Source of the DNA: Lepisosteus oculatus
Lineage: Eukaryota; Chordata; Actinopteri; Semionotiformes; Lepisosteidae
Direction of reading: 5' to 3'
NCBI RefSeq assembly: GCF_040954835.1
Contig: NC_090723.1
Location: 1,746,001 to 1,810,000, forward strand
Length of the DNA stretch: 64,000 nucleotides
Shown here: piece after piece, positions 51,641 through 61,055 of the stretch
Layout of the letters: each line of letters starts with the position of its first letter
How positions within the stretch are numbered: the first letter of the stretch is position 1
The notes under the pieces: model-generated
What the model was told of the DNA's origin: nothing
Database searches by the model: none
Seen by the model: only the letters and a program-made list of their open reading frames with translations
Position numbers and translations under genes: made by a program

Positions 51641-52465
51641 TTTAATTTAATTATTTTCTTAAGGAGGACTTTCCCAACTACATGGAGCTTGGCTTCCGAA
51701 TAGCCCTGGTTTAAATATGTGGTTGCCGGTAAATGCAGTCTGTTGACAGTTTGCTTGATACTTAATCACTACACTAATGCTGTATGAACAGCTTTTAATA
51801 GGTTGCCGAATCGGTGCTGATCAGATGGGTAATTGACTGAAACAATCAGTCCCTCGGTAAGCATCGCATCTGTTGGTAATAACAGCTGCAGAGCTTAGGC
51901 CAATTTCTAATCCCCAGGATCTGAAAACTGTTAAATAATACCTCATCCGGCTAGCTAGCGGGTCAACGTTGAGCTCAAGGAAACCACCGTCAGCGAGACT
52001 GAAACCCAGATGACAAGCTGGCCGTGGTAAAATGTTTGCACCATCAACGAACCTGGAATCACCCCGTCTCTCTGCCTCGGAAACAAATGATATTTTTTGG
52101 ATCACAATGCACAGCTCCTCCTGCTGCAAGGACTAATCCCTGCTTTCACCTCCGCTCCCCTCGGTGGAGCGGGGCCCTAGTGCAATTTGTTTTCACGCAG
52201 GGATAACTGCAACCTGCTGTGAGCGTGGGCAGCTCCTGGATCCACTTAAAAAACTACAGCTGTGGCGCAGGGCTCCTGGAATCTCTCTCCGACTTCTCCT
52301 TCGGGCAAACCTGGGAGCTTAACTTTGAATTCGTCGCACCGTGACCCAGGATTTTGGAATCGCCAGTGGTCTAAGCAATAATGCACACCAAGGGAATTCT
52401 CAGAACAACGCAGGAGGGAGGCAAGGTACGACAACATCCTCCAAATCATGCACAGCCTCCATCCA

Positions 52466-52534
52466 ACCCGAGGGCCCAGGGGCGAGGGACCGGGGCGAGG
52501 GCCCGGGGCGAGGGACCGGGGCGAGGGACCGGGA
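52466..52534. repeat. 13-bp GC-rich minisatellite
   Basis: Four consecutive 13-bp units GGGGCGAGGGACC (second unit has C for A) from 52479 to 52530, with partial units at both ends. Strongly G/C-skewed, with runs of four G, in MAP3K3 intron 1. Confidence 0.9.
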
Positions 52535-53017
52535 GGACACCCGATGATGGCGACACGCAAACCTGCAGTAGCAGCACAGCACTGAGGGTGAACAATGGAA
52601 GCCGACTGAGCCTCCACACCGGCAGAGCCCAGACAATGCAGCCTCCCCACCTGGTAGCCAAGGGTCACAGCGGGGAGCTGTTCCAGATTTTGTCCCTGAT
52701 TTCTAGGTAAACAGATGAAAGCCATGTTCACAACGGAATCCGTTGTCACGGATGCCCCTTGGGGCATCACAATTTTACACTTCATTAGCCTGCCTCAAAG
52801 ATGTCTAGTCGTCCGAGCAACTTGGTTTTGGAGTGGATTATACAATTTTGGAAACAACTACCCCTCTCGGTGACCTTGCGCACAAGTAAGGGATTAAAAA
52901 GTGGCTGGCAATTTTGTGGGCTTTTCAAAACGATCCCACAGTAGGTTGAGGGACTACAAGTCAGGCCTGAGCCATTACTGATACAGTGGTTTTGAAAACA
53001 AAGAGGGTATCGCCATC

Positions 53018-53075
53018 ATTCCTCCATCCTTTTTCTAATCGCTTTATCTAATACAAAATATTCTATCACCTGCAG
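53018..53075 (-). repeat. SINE tail fragment, reverse
   Basis: CTCCATCCTTTTTCTAATCG followed by CTTTATCTAATAC matches the reversed family tail. Confidence 0.6.
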
Positions 53076-54826
53076 TAAATGGCTAATTAGCAGCTTGACT
53101 GGACCTGCTTAACTCTTAACTGAAGTCTTTACATGTTGATGATGTAAGAAACCTATAAAACCTGCTGCACTGTGGTGCAGAAACCAGAGTTGGCCTGCTG
53201 TGCCTTAAGGCCGATAAGAAGAATAAGCTTTCTATAGATGTTGAGTTACAAATGGAAACACAAAACTGACACACAAACCCGCACCTTCTCACATACTAAA
53301 TCCTTGAACCCCACCACACAACTGAGGAGCAGAGGCACTTGCCAAAGTCAAAGGAATGAAGTGAAGTTTTGTGTCCTGTTTAGGACGTAACTAGACGCAC
53401 ACTGCATGTGTTCTCAGCACTGTGAAAAATACAGCCCCCCAGCCACTGAGAAGGCCTTGTGTACAAGCCTTTCACCTCTTTCCATGCCTCTCTGAAGAAA
53501 TCCACAACAATACTGCTGGTCAAAAAGACTGTCGAGCACGTGTTTTCGAAAGTTGTTTTTCTGCAGCTCCTCTGCTCTCTAGGTCACCGGCACAGGAACC
53601 TTGCTCATAGCGCACTACGCAACTTTCTATATCTGTCTAAATTCTCTAATTTAAAGCCCAAGAACGCATGCATGACAAAAGCAATTATTTGTAAGAGCTG
53701 GACGCTTGCCTTGCTGAAATACAACGGGAAGTTTTCCCCCCAAAAGGCCCCGTCATAAAAACCAAACTGTATAGAAGGAAAAGGCCATTTTGGGTCAGCT
53801 GTGCACAATGGAAATCTTGGGAAAAATCACGGTCTGAAACTGTGAAAAGACGTTGATGTAACTGGTAATTTGACGCACTGTCTCCAGACCTCTTAAAGGA
53901 ATCATACAGCAGCTGGTATCACAGAAAACAACTCTATAGGTCAAGCAGGAACAAAACCCACGTTAACGCATTAAGTACACCCCTTCTTGGCGAGCTGAGC
54001 ACCACCTCAGACAGATGCAAAGAGTGAGTAATGTCACAGCTGTCTCACCTCCTGGGGTAACACGCTTGCCTCTTGCCCGAGCAAAACAGCAGCAGCTCAC
54101 TCCGCAAGTGACTCTCCCGAACAAGCGAGCAGTCCGACAGTCGCTTGCAAAAAGGGGGCTCAGTTGTCACGCATCCTCGCTAGCTGTCGAAATACATCGC
54201 TTTTTAATCCCGAAAGGCTCGTTAACTGGTCGCGGGACTTGCAAAACACAACCAAACTGGGAAAAAAACAAACAAAAAAACAAATCTCGAGTCCTGTCGG
54301 TCAGAGCACTTGTAGTCCCGGGTTGTCGAGAGATTTACAAGTTAACAAAAAAAAAGAGAAACGAATTAAAGTGAAACTGTGCTATTTCGTTTCTGGGTTG
54401 TTTTCAGCTTGCTTTTTTTTCTCCTCCCCTTGACAAGAAAATATCCAGACAGCTATAAAACGTCCAATGCAGTCTTGGATTTTCCTGACAAGCATGCCGA
54501 GAGAAAAAAGCGAAGCCAGGCTATGTCTGCTGCTAAATTAAGTTCAAACATTTTTCTTGGCCTCGGGTCAAAACACGAGTTTTTCTTCCAGAGTGTCGCT
54601 GAAGTCCACAATAAAAAAATGCACATGTACGGGTTGTTAACGGGTGGAAGGGGTGTCCCGGGGTGGAGAAAGTCGACTTCAAGGCATTTATGAAATCCTG
54701 GTGTCCGTGCGAGAGGGAGAATAAAAAAAAACAACACCACGAAACCGCTTTCTCGATCGCACGCCTTTCCTGCAAAACTCGCACTTTTTTTCCGCCGTCT
54801 TCTTATCACGCAAGGATATATTGTTT

Positions 54827-54846
54827 TGTTGTTGTTGTTGTTGTTC
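54827..54846. repeat. (TTG)n microsatellite
   Basis: Six to seven TTG units. Confidence 0.85.
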
Positions 54847-55248
54847 TCCACAAAAGTCCCGATAGATAGATGCGCAGGGCCTCCACAAAATAATAATTAC
54901 CAAAAAAAAAAAAAGAAGGAAAACCAGAACACTTATCGAAACTATTCAAGTTAAAACGATGTTAACGATCTGTGGGAAACAGAAGATCCGTATTTTCATG
55001 CACCGCGGAAGGAAAAAAAACCCCAACAAAAACTGCTTGTCCGGTCGAGCAGAAAGATAATCATGAAATCACTGCCCCGGTTTGGGGGCTATAATCAGAT
55101 CTGGCGTCGAGGCTGGGGACTCCGGAGAAGTAATAAAACGAGTCCGTCAGACTTTGCAAACCCGTCAAGTTTTAAAAACAAGACGGAGCAGCCCGGCGCA
55201 AGCAAACCCGTGACGTTATGGTGAAGTTGTGAAAATCAGTTATCTCCA

Positions 55249-55275
55249 TTTTTTTTCTCTCTCTCTCTCTCCCCC
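55249..55275. repeat. Pyrimidine T/CT simple repeat
   Basis: T8 followed by (CT)9 and a C run. Confidence 0.85.
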
Positions 55276-55565
55276 AAAGGCGAAGGGAAACCGCTGCAAA
55301 CGAGGACACCCTCTTTAAAAACAAAAGTGTGTCCCTCCTCCACCCCCAGAAAAGAGCTGCAGGTTGGCGCTGAAGACTCCCACCGGAGCATGTCATGTCT
55401 TCTCCATCTCTGCTTTGATGGTTTTAATAAGACCTTCGCCACAGCAGCCCAGATCTCTGCCCCCCCCACCTCAAAAAAAAAACTTTGTATTTTTTCGGTC
55501 CGGTCTGGTTTTGACAAGCGCGGAGAGGGCAGCTCGGCTGAAGTCGAGACACACCCGCTTTTCCG

Positions 55566-55588
55566 AAAGAAGAAGAAGAAGAAGAAAA
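55566..55588. repeat. (AAG)n simple repeat
   Basis: Five to six AAG units running into poly-A. Confidence 0.8.
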
Positions 55589-55734
55589 AACAAAAAGGGA
55601 CCTTACAAAAAAAAACTCACGAAACGGTGTTTGAAGGAGCTCGGGTCCGCATGCACATCGCTCCAAAGTAAATTTAATCTCCTTGCAGCGAATTTCCTGA
55701 CTTGAAAAAAAAAAACGCACTCAGTCACCGGAAC

Positions 55735-55738
55735 CCAT
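55735..55738 (-). CDS. MAP3K3: Candidate MAP3K3 coding exon 1 (ATGG only)
   Basis: Exon 2 starts in phase 1 with AC, so exon 1 must end in ATGG to encode MD. Reading 45.4-57.7 kb by eye, ATGG followed by GT on the minus strand occurs only here. The donor (GTTCCG) is weak. A CpG-rich segment lies 150-450 bp upstream, fitting a promoter. RNA evidence would be needed. Confidence 0.35.
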
Positions 55739-55879
55739 CAGTCAGCTTCCGAAAAAAAAAAAAACCTAAAGTTATGTTGTTTTTCAATTAAAGTAGTTTA
55801 AAGCTCCTTAACGTGGCACAATTACAGCATTCAGCTTTCTGGTCAATAAGATGCTCCCCATAACTGTTGAGGGTACCGA

Positions 55880-56180
55880 CAATTCACATGAAGAGCACTA
55901 AAACAGCACCAAACTCGCTCGGGAGCGCGCAGTTCCTCCGCAGATTTCTTACGGCAGCCAGGTTACGCGCTCAGCGCCCGACAAGTTCCAACACAGACAC
56001 GCATCTACTGGCTGACGTCCTTGCCGAATACGTCATGAACTTTGTGCTGGTTCGTCATCTAGTTTTGTGTGCAGGGCCAGCATACCGCGATATTTGGTTT
56101 GCCCCCCCCATGAGCTTGTCATCGGTGGTCAAGAGGAGCGCTTTCGCTTTGTTGCCCGTCGATACCGGTTTGGATACTGA
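55880..56180 (-). promoter_or_regulatory. CpG-rich segment, candidate MAP3K3 promoter
   Basis: CpG-rich sequence (CTCGCTCGGGAGCGCGCAG, TTACGCGCTCAGCGCCCGAC) between TACO1 and MAP3K3, just upstream of the candidate ATGG exon. No start site could be fixed. Confidence 0.4.
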
Positions 56181-56562
56181 TGATTCAAACAGAATATTCA
56201 TCCTCAATTGCTGATGTTACAAATTTCAGATTTTTTTTTACACGAAAAAGAAGCTCCTCATATAAAAAAAAAGATGAAACGCTGATGTATTTACAAAAAT
56301 GTCATTACTAGCATCAGAGATTTGATATTCGACTTTGAATATCTGTAAAACCTAAACATGATACTTAGCCGAAATGTTAAGTTTTAATCTGCAATTCAGA
56401 TTTTGATATAATCAATATCAAACATTTTATCAGCAGTTGAGGATTTAACTAGAGTTGTGTACCACATGTTATTTCTTCTACAGAGAAGACAAAAAAAAAC
56501 TTAAAAGAAAGAGTGTTGTAATACAAAGACACAGGTTATTGCAATTGGGTAGTTTATGTGCT

Positions 56563-56884
56563 CTGAGTGCACAGTGACACACTGTTGCCTCACTGTGCTG
56601 GAGTCCTGGGTTCAATTCTGGGAGCTGGGGTGCTCTCTGTGTGGAGTTTGCATGTTAACTTAGTTCCCTTAGTTAACATGCATTTTCACAGGGTGCTCCA
56701 GCATCCTTCCACAGTCCAAAGACACACTGGTAGGTCAACTGGCGTCGGGGAGATTCTGCCCTGGTGCGAGTGTGTGTCCTGTAATGGACTGGCGTCCTGT
56801 CCAGGGTGTACCCTGCCTTGCCAGGATAGCCTCCAGCTCCCCCACGACCCTGAAGTGGATGAAGCAGTTTTAAAAGTGGATGGA
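56563..56884 (+). repeat. tRNA-headed SINE copy with internal palindrome
   Basis: Full-length family member: TGCACAGTGACACACTGTTG head, B-box-like GGGTTCAATTCTG, GTGTGGAGTTTGCATGTT, GGCGTCCTGTCCAGGGTGTA and GAAGCAGTTTTAAAAGTGGA end. The consensus is interrupted at 56649-56682 by a palindrome. Confidence 0.85.
56649..56682. repeat. 12-bp perfect inverted repeat inside the SINE
   Basis: TGCATGTTAACT and AGTTAACATGCA flank a 10-bp loop. Other family copies have no palindrome at this position. Confidence 0.9.
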
Positions 56885-57013
56885 TGTCTTCTAAATATAA
56901 GTAGCATTCACACTTAAAAACAGGAATACCTAACACCACTTTACCCCCATCCTCTGAGTTGAATGACTCAAAATCAGCTTCAGTTCTACATTTTTATGTG
57001 AAACACAATAACA

Positions 57014-57019
57014 TTTATT
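57014..57019 (-). terminator. Candidate TACO1 polyadenylation signal
   Basis: AATAAA on the minus strand about 670 nt beyond the TACO1 stop. A variant ATTAAA at 57199-57204 is closer. Confidence 0.35.
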
Positions 57020-57261
57020 TTATGATGTATGATCCATGTTGGAATAAGGCACGATTGTGGTAGAAGAGGTTATTTGGGAAAATCTGAAATGTGAGTGCTA
57101 AACTCCTAATACGGTCATATCTATTCATACCAAGAGGGGTATTACTTTGCTTTTTGATTCCTGAAAAAACACACACACACATCTTTCATAAATTAATGGT
57201 TTTAATTTCAAACAGGTACAATACAACATCCAAAAATTCTGAACAGAATCTAAAAGTCATC

Positions 57262-57425
57262 CAGAACATTTGCAATCCAGTGTTCTGGATTATGGAAGGC
57301 ATGATTCCCCGGGAACCTTCGAGAACAGGCTGGACAAGATTCTTCTGATCAATGAGAGTAAACAAATACGCAAGATGGGCCAAATGATCTCAATTTGTTT
57401 TTATGCTCTTATGTGGGGGCCTTCA
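57262..57425 (+). repeat. LINE-like 3' tail copy
   Basis: GAACAGGCTGGACAAGATTC, TCTGATCAATGAG and CGCAAGATGGGCCAAATGAT. Same family as 46310-46440 (reversed) and 25722-25800. Confidence 0.6.
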
Positions 57426-57686
57426 ACACGGAATTTGCTCTTGATCACACTAGAACTTGTACTATTGTCCTTCTCACAGCACAACAGCCAACAGCCCCTC
57501 TTGCTGTCTAGACTGAGTTAGATAAGCCTCTGATCTCCACTATGGGCATCCCTTGATAAATATGGGCTTGACCCCTGATGATGTTTCCTGAGGAAGGTCA
57601 GCCGGTTACCATGGTTAACTCTCCTTTGCTTTCTTTTCCCCTACTGGCCCAGGGCCAGAACAGGAGGCAGGTGGTTAGAAGCAGGC

Positions 57687-57896
57687 TTAGGCCTCCCCCT
57701 GGATGTTGTCCCACACACGGATGACGTCCGGACATTCGTTGAGCACCTCGAGGAGCCTGGAGGCAGATTCCATCTCTCCCTGGGACAGCTGTGCCAAGCT
57801 GCAGGCAACAAACTCTGGGCCAGCCGCCAGCGTCCGCAGCCCAAGGGAATCCAGGGCCTGTCTCACACCGCGCAGCGAGGACACATCGCAGATGAA
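57687..57896 (-). CDS. TACO1: TACO1 terminal coding exon 5
   Basis: Acceptor CCCCAG. Encodes [20 protein letters not shown] through [13 protein letters not shown]; stop TAA at 57687-57689. Confidence 0.95.
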   Translation of the reverse strand, partial: FICDVSSLRGVRQALDSLGLRTLAAGPEFVACSLAQLSQGEMESASRLLEVLNECPDVIRVWDNIQGEA

Positions 57897-60800
57897 CTGG
57901 GGGAAGAGACCCGACGGAACACTGAGCAAGACGTCCTCCGATTCTTTTGGTGATATGGCAAGAAACTGCATACTTCGCTGCTCAAGGCAATTTTCTGAAC
58001 CGCACGATGCTTGCCTAGTGTAAACCCAAATTTAAATACAATGTGATTCATATCTACAGTATGTCTGGACATCATTAATGGGATAAATATAAAAGTTGTC
58101 TAGACAGCTAAATTAGACCATGTCTGTATTAATCTGAAGACAAAAAAGTGTTTCGTAATTTTATTGGCTCCAATATACTTTTAAGCTGGCTATTTCTGAA
58201 ATCAGGGGTGGGCCGCAGAAAAACAGTTTCACAAATCACTTCAACGAAAGAGCTTGCTTAAGTCTGAAAACCAGACAACACAGGGAGACTGAGGACGGAA
58301 ATGCCCAGAACCGAGGGCATGGAGGACAAAGCGATAACGCTAATGATAAGAAAATGAACAGCACAAACTAGACACTGAGACACTGCCATCAGGGTCTTCA
58401 AACACAAAGTCAGCTTCGCTTCTGTCTTTTCAGCACAATTCTATTACTTCCTACAGGTATTAAACCAACTTTGGAAACTGGATATTTCGCATGAGCACTC
58501 AGAACCAATGGGGACTTATTTACAGAAAGGAACAATAAGGTGGGTTTTCAGGTCATCCGAGGTCTCATGGCCTGCTGTGACGGAGACACCCGCAGCTAAC
58601 CCCACGCTTGCAAGGAAGAGTTGGTTGACTGGGGCTTACAAAAAGGAAAATATGATGGTAATAAAAACATTCTTAAATGTCGCAGAAAGCCGAAGGGTTT
58701 TCCCACCTGCAGTAATGGCTTCTCTTCCTCATCTTCTGTCTCTCTCACGTCTTCTGCTCCGGACTCTATGGCCAGCTCCAGCGCCCTCTCCAGGGACACG
58801 ACTCGTCCCGCTGCGTCCTGCCCTGCCGCCGTGACCACACCCTTCCGCTGGAAACTGTACCTCGCCCCATCACACATTGTCCCTCTTGAGGGAGACAAAG
58901 CTTCGCTCCAGTAACAGAGGTCACTCACAGACGGAAGCTCTGCCTGTCTTGATCAGACTTATGTAAGAAGCTAAAGCAGCCATTTATCCTGGTTAATCGA
59001 ACGAGAATCCAATCAAAAATGTTCTCTAGTTTAAAAATTAGAATCTGTTTGCAGAGTTTGCAGTGTGTCTGACAGGTGGGGGGCAAGAGGAGCAAATCTG
59101 CAGTTCCTCATTCTCCCCATGCACTACAGCAGTGGTTACCAGGACCCAAGTCACCAACAATTAGCAATACCAAACTGGGTGGGCCGACATTGGCAATATA
59201 AAATAGCGATACCAAATATAAAAAAAAATGACAAAAGAAAAAGGGATTGGAATGTTTGGAAAATGGGGGCATACCCGTTCTTCGCTAGGATGTGTTTGAT
59301 CTCCCTGTGGGATCGTGCATTGTTGTCGGTCAGGATTTCAATAAGCAGGGAGGAGCTGCCAGGCCCCCTGCCTTCATAAAGCGCATACGAAGAGGCCTTG
59401 GACTTGTCCTGAGGGAAAAGAGAACGGTTAAAGAAACAGTGAGCTGACAATTAGCTGAAACACGTCAAGCTCCCGATGTTTACTTATGTAAGAGTCTGCA
59501 GCTTCTACATCCTAAAATGGGAAAAACTGCTGCCCATGTGAAATCTTATGTTTCGTTGTTGTTATCTGAAGATTGCAGATGAACTGTCAGAAAATTAGCC
59601 AAGCTACCAGCTACACATACTTGTGATTTCACCTTTTTATGGTTGGTGTTTTCTTGTAATCTGTATTGTACCTAATTCATGGTTTCTCATTTTAATATGA
59701 CAGGATTTGGGGCATTTATCAAATTTTAAGTTCAGTTTCAATGAGGTTTCAGCCTGGAAATCTTCTACTGAAAATATTTTTCAAAACCCTTTAAACCCTT
59801 TTCAAAAACCAATATACTTCGAAGCATTCATTGAAAACTTTTCTAATTCAACCCGTTGATTTTCATTTCTTTTAGGATTTCAGTTAAGGACAATGACACA
59901 GTTGACTGCTGCAAACCACAGCAGAGGGAGCAAAGCCAAAATGTCCGAGACGTTGCCCAGGTCTACCTGGCTACTAAGCGCACTGGTGCTCATCAGACAG
60001 AGGCAAGGCAAGCCTAGAAAGCATTGACTAATGTAATGCATCCCTCCAGATCCTTGAACCTCGATCAAATGCAAACTTTGGACAGGGGGTCCCCAGGTCC
60101 TCCAGGTAAGAAAATGACTTTCTCACCGCGCCTTTGACTGCGGCCTCGATGGACGCTTTGGGCATGTTCTTGCTCCTGCACTGCTCAATGATGTTGGCCA
60201 GCTGGGCATTGAAGTCAGGGTTTGCTCCTCCTTCTGCACTGATCAGTGAGATCGAGAGTAAAAAAACAACAACAAGATGCCGATTGTACACCCAATTGGA
60301 CCACTCTGATGCCTGAGCTTGTCTGACCTTAGAAGGTCAGGTCTGTTTAGTACTTGAATAGGAGACTTCTAAACAAAGTCAGGCTGCTGCTGAAAGTAGC
60401 ACCGATGGACCGACAGCTGGCAGTTTTTCCCCTAGATCAGAAACTCTAAGAACAGTGACAAAGTATCCTTTGTCCCGTCCTTCTACACCGACATTAAAAC
60501 CGACATCCTGAAGATCCCATGGTGCTATTCAACGGGAGAACTTCTCACCATAGTGAATGAATTGGTTAAACACCACTATAGCCTTGCTGGAGCTGACATG
60601 TTTCACACTTAGTTAAAATGTTGAAGAAATTCCCCAATTCAGCATTTTCTCTGTTGTGCAGTAGAGAGTTTATTAACTAATTCCTGTGACCATAGTACTG
60701 GATTTATGTAGGATGTTTAACTTTTGAATTAAAAGGGGGGTTTTCTCCCCTAAAAGGACATACCTCTGACAGCCAGTCTAATCATCAAGGCAAACTTCAT

Positions 60801-61055
60801 AAACATGCGGCTCCTGGCAGCATCTTTGGGTCCCTTGATGTTTTTCACTTTGGACCACTTGTTGTGTCCGGCGAACCGGACAGAGCTGCAGTGCACAGAG
60901 CGGCCAGGTGGGGTCGCCCAGGACAGGCACAGCGGGAGCACAGCACGGGGCTGTCGGACGGTCCAGCAGCACAGCGCGGCCACCGGTGCGCCAGCCGCCA
61001 GCTTTCTGCCATAACCCAGGCAGAGTGACCGAGACATCAGCACTGTCCCTGCCAT
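57687..61055 (-). CDS. TACO1: TACO1, mitochondrial translational activator of cytochrome c oxidase subunit 1, complete spliced gene
   Basis: Five coding exons (292, 107, 134, 178 and 210 nt) form 921 nt, 306 residues, close to the 297 of the human protein. Residues 1-61 lack acidic residues and are rich in Arg, Ala and Leu, as for a mitochondrial presequence. The mature part begins [17 protein letters not shown], the YebC/PmpR-family signature, followed by [16 protein letters not shown] and an acidic ETEDEEE stretch. Family knowledge: TACO1 acts in the matrix and is needed for efficient translation of MT-CO1. The start at 61055 matches the family N-terminus, but the frame is open to 61205 and a Met seven codons in (MSRSLC) is possible. 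It lies head-to-tail upstream of MAP3K3, as in human. Confidence 0.95.
57897..58706 (-). other. TACO1 intron 4
   Basis: 0.8 kb. No repeat family or coding signal was recognised. Confidence 0.7.
58707..58884 (-). CDS. TACO1: TACO1 coding exon 4
   Basis: Acceptor CTCAAG, donor GTGGGA. Encodes [33 protein letters not shown] and [12 protein letters not shown]. Confidence 0.95.
59275..59408 (-). CDS. TACO1: TACO1 coding exon 3
   Basis: Acceptor CCTCAG, donor GTATGC. Encodes [20 protein letters not shown] and [10 protein letters not shown]. Confidence 0.96.
59409..60126 (-). other. TACO1 intron 2
   Basis: 0.7 kb, AT-rich, nothing recognised. Confidence 0.7.
60127..60233 (-). CDS. TACO1: TACO1 coding exon 2
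   Basis: Acceptor GTGCAG, donor GTGAGA. Encodes [20 protein letters not shown] and [15 protein letters not shown], typical YebC family. Confidence 0.95.
60297..60390 (+). repeat. 5S rRNA-derived SINE head
   Basis: GAGCTTGTCTGACCTTAGAA and, at 60344-60367, TGTTTAGTACTTGAATAGGA GACT resemble 5S rRNA (TCGTCTGATCTCGGAAG and the box C region TGGTTAGTACTTGGATGGGA). The block between, with the 5S box A, is lost and the 3' end is diverged, so this is a retroposed relic in TACO1 intron 1, antisense, about 60 bp from the exon 2 acceptor. Confidence 0.8.
60764..61055 (-). CDS. TACO1: TACO1 coding exon 1
   Basis: Encodes the presequence ([16 protein letters not shown]...) and [18 protein letters not shown], ending MIRLAVR in phase 1; donor GTATGT. 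CpG-rich, consistent with a promoter-proximal exon. Confidence 0.93.

Larger units (their letters stand above)
45373..55734 (-). other. MAP3K3 intron 1 (large, boundary tentative)
   Basis: About 10 kb without recognised coding sequence, rich in repeats: the inverted pair 45539-45683, LINE-like tail 46310-46440, purine tract 46926-46990, SINEs at 48050-48215, 49812-49915 and 50968-51200, SINE tails at 51526-51640 and 53018-53075, a GC minisatellite 52466-52534, and simple repeats at 54827-54846 and 55249-55588. Non-coding 5' exons may be hidden here. Confidence 0.5.
55739..57686. other. Intergenic spacer between MAP3K3 and TACO1
   Basis: About 1.9 kb holding the CpG-rich segment, a SINE copy (56563-56884), a short (AC)n run near 57170 and a LINE-like tail (57262-57425). 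A possible TACO1 AATAAA signal lies at 57014-57019 (minus). Confidence 0.6.

Noticed and set aside
60297-60390. Functional 5S rRNA gene
   Set aside because: Box A and the 3' half are missing and the sequence is diverged; it is a retroposed fragment.
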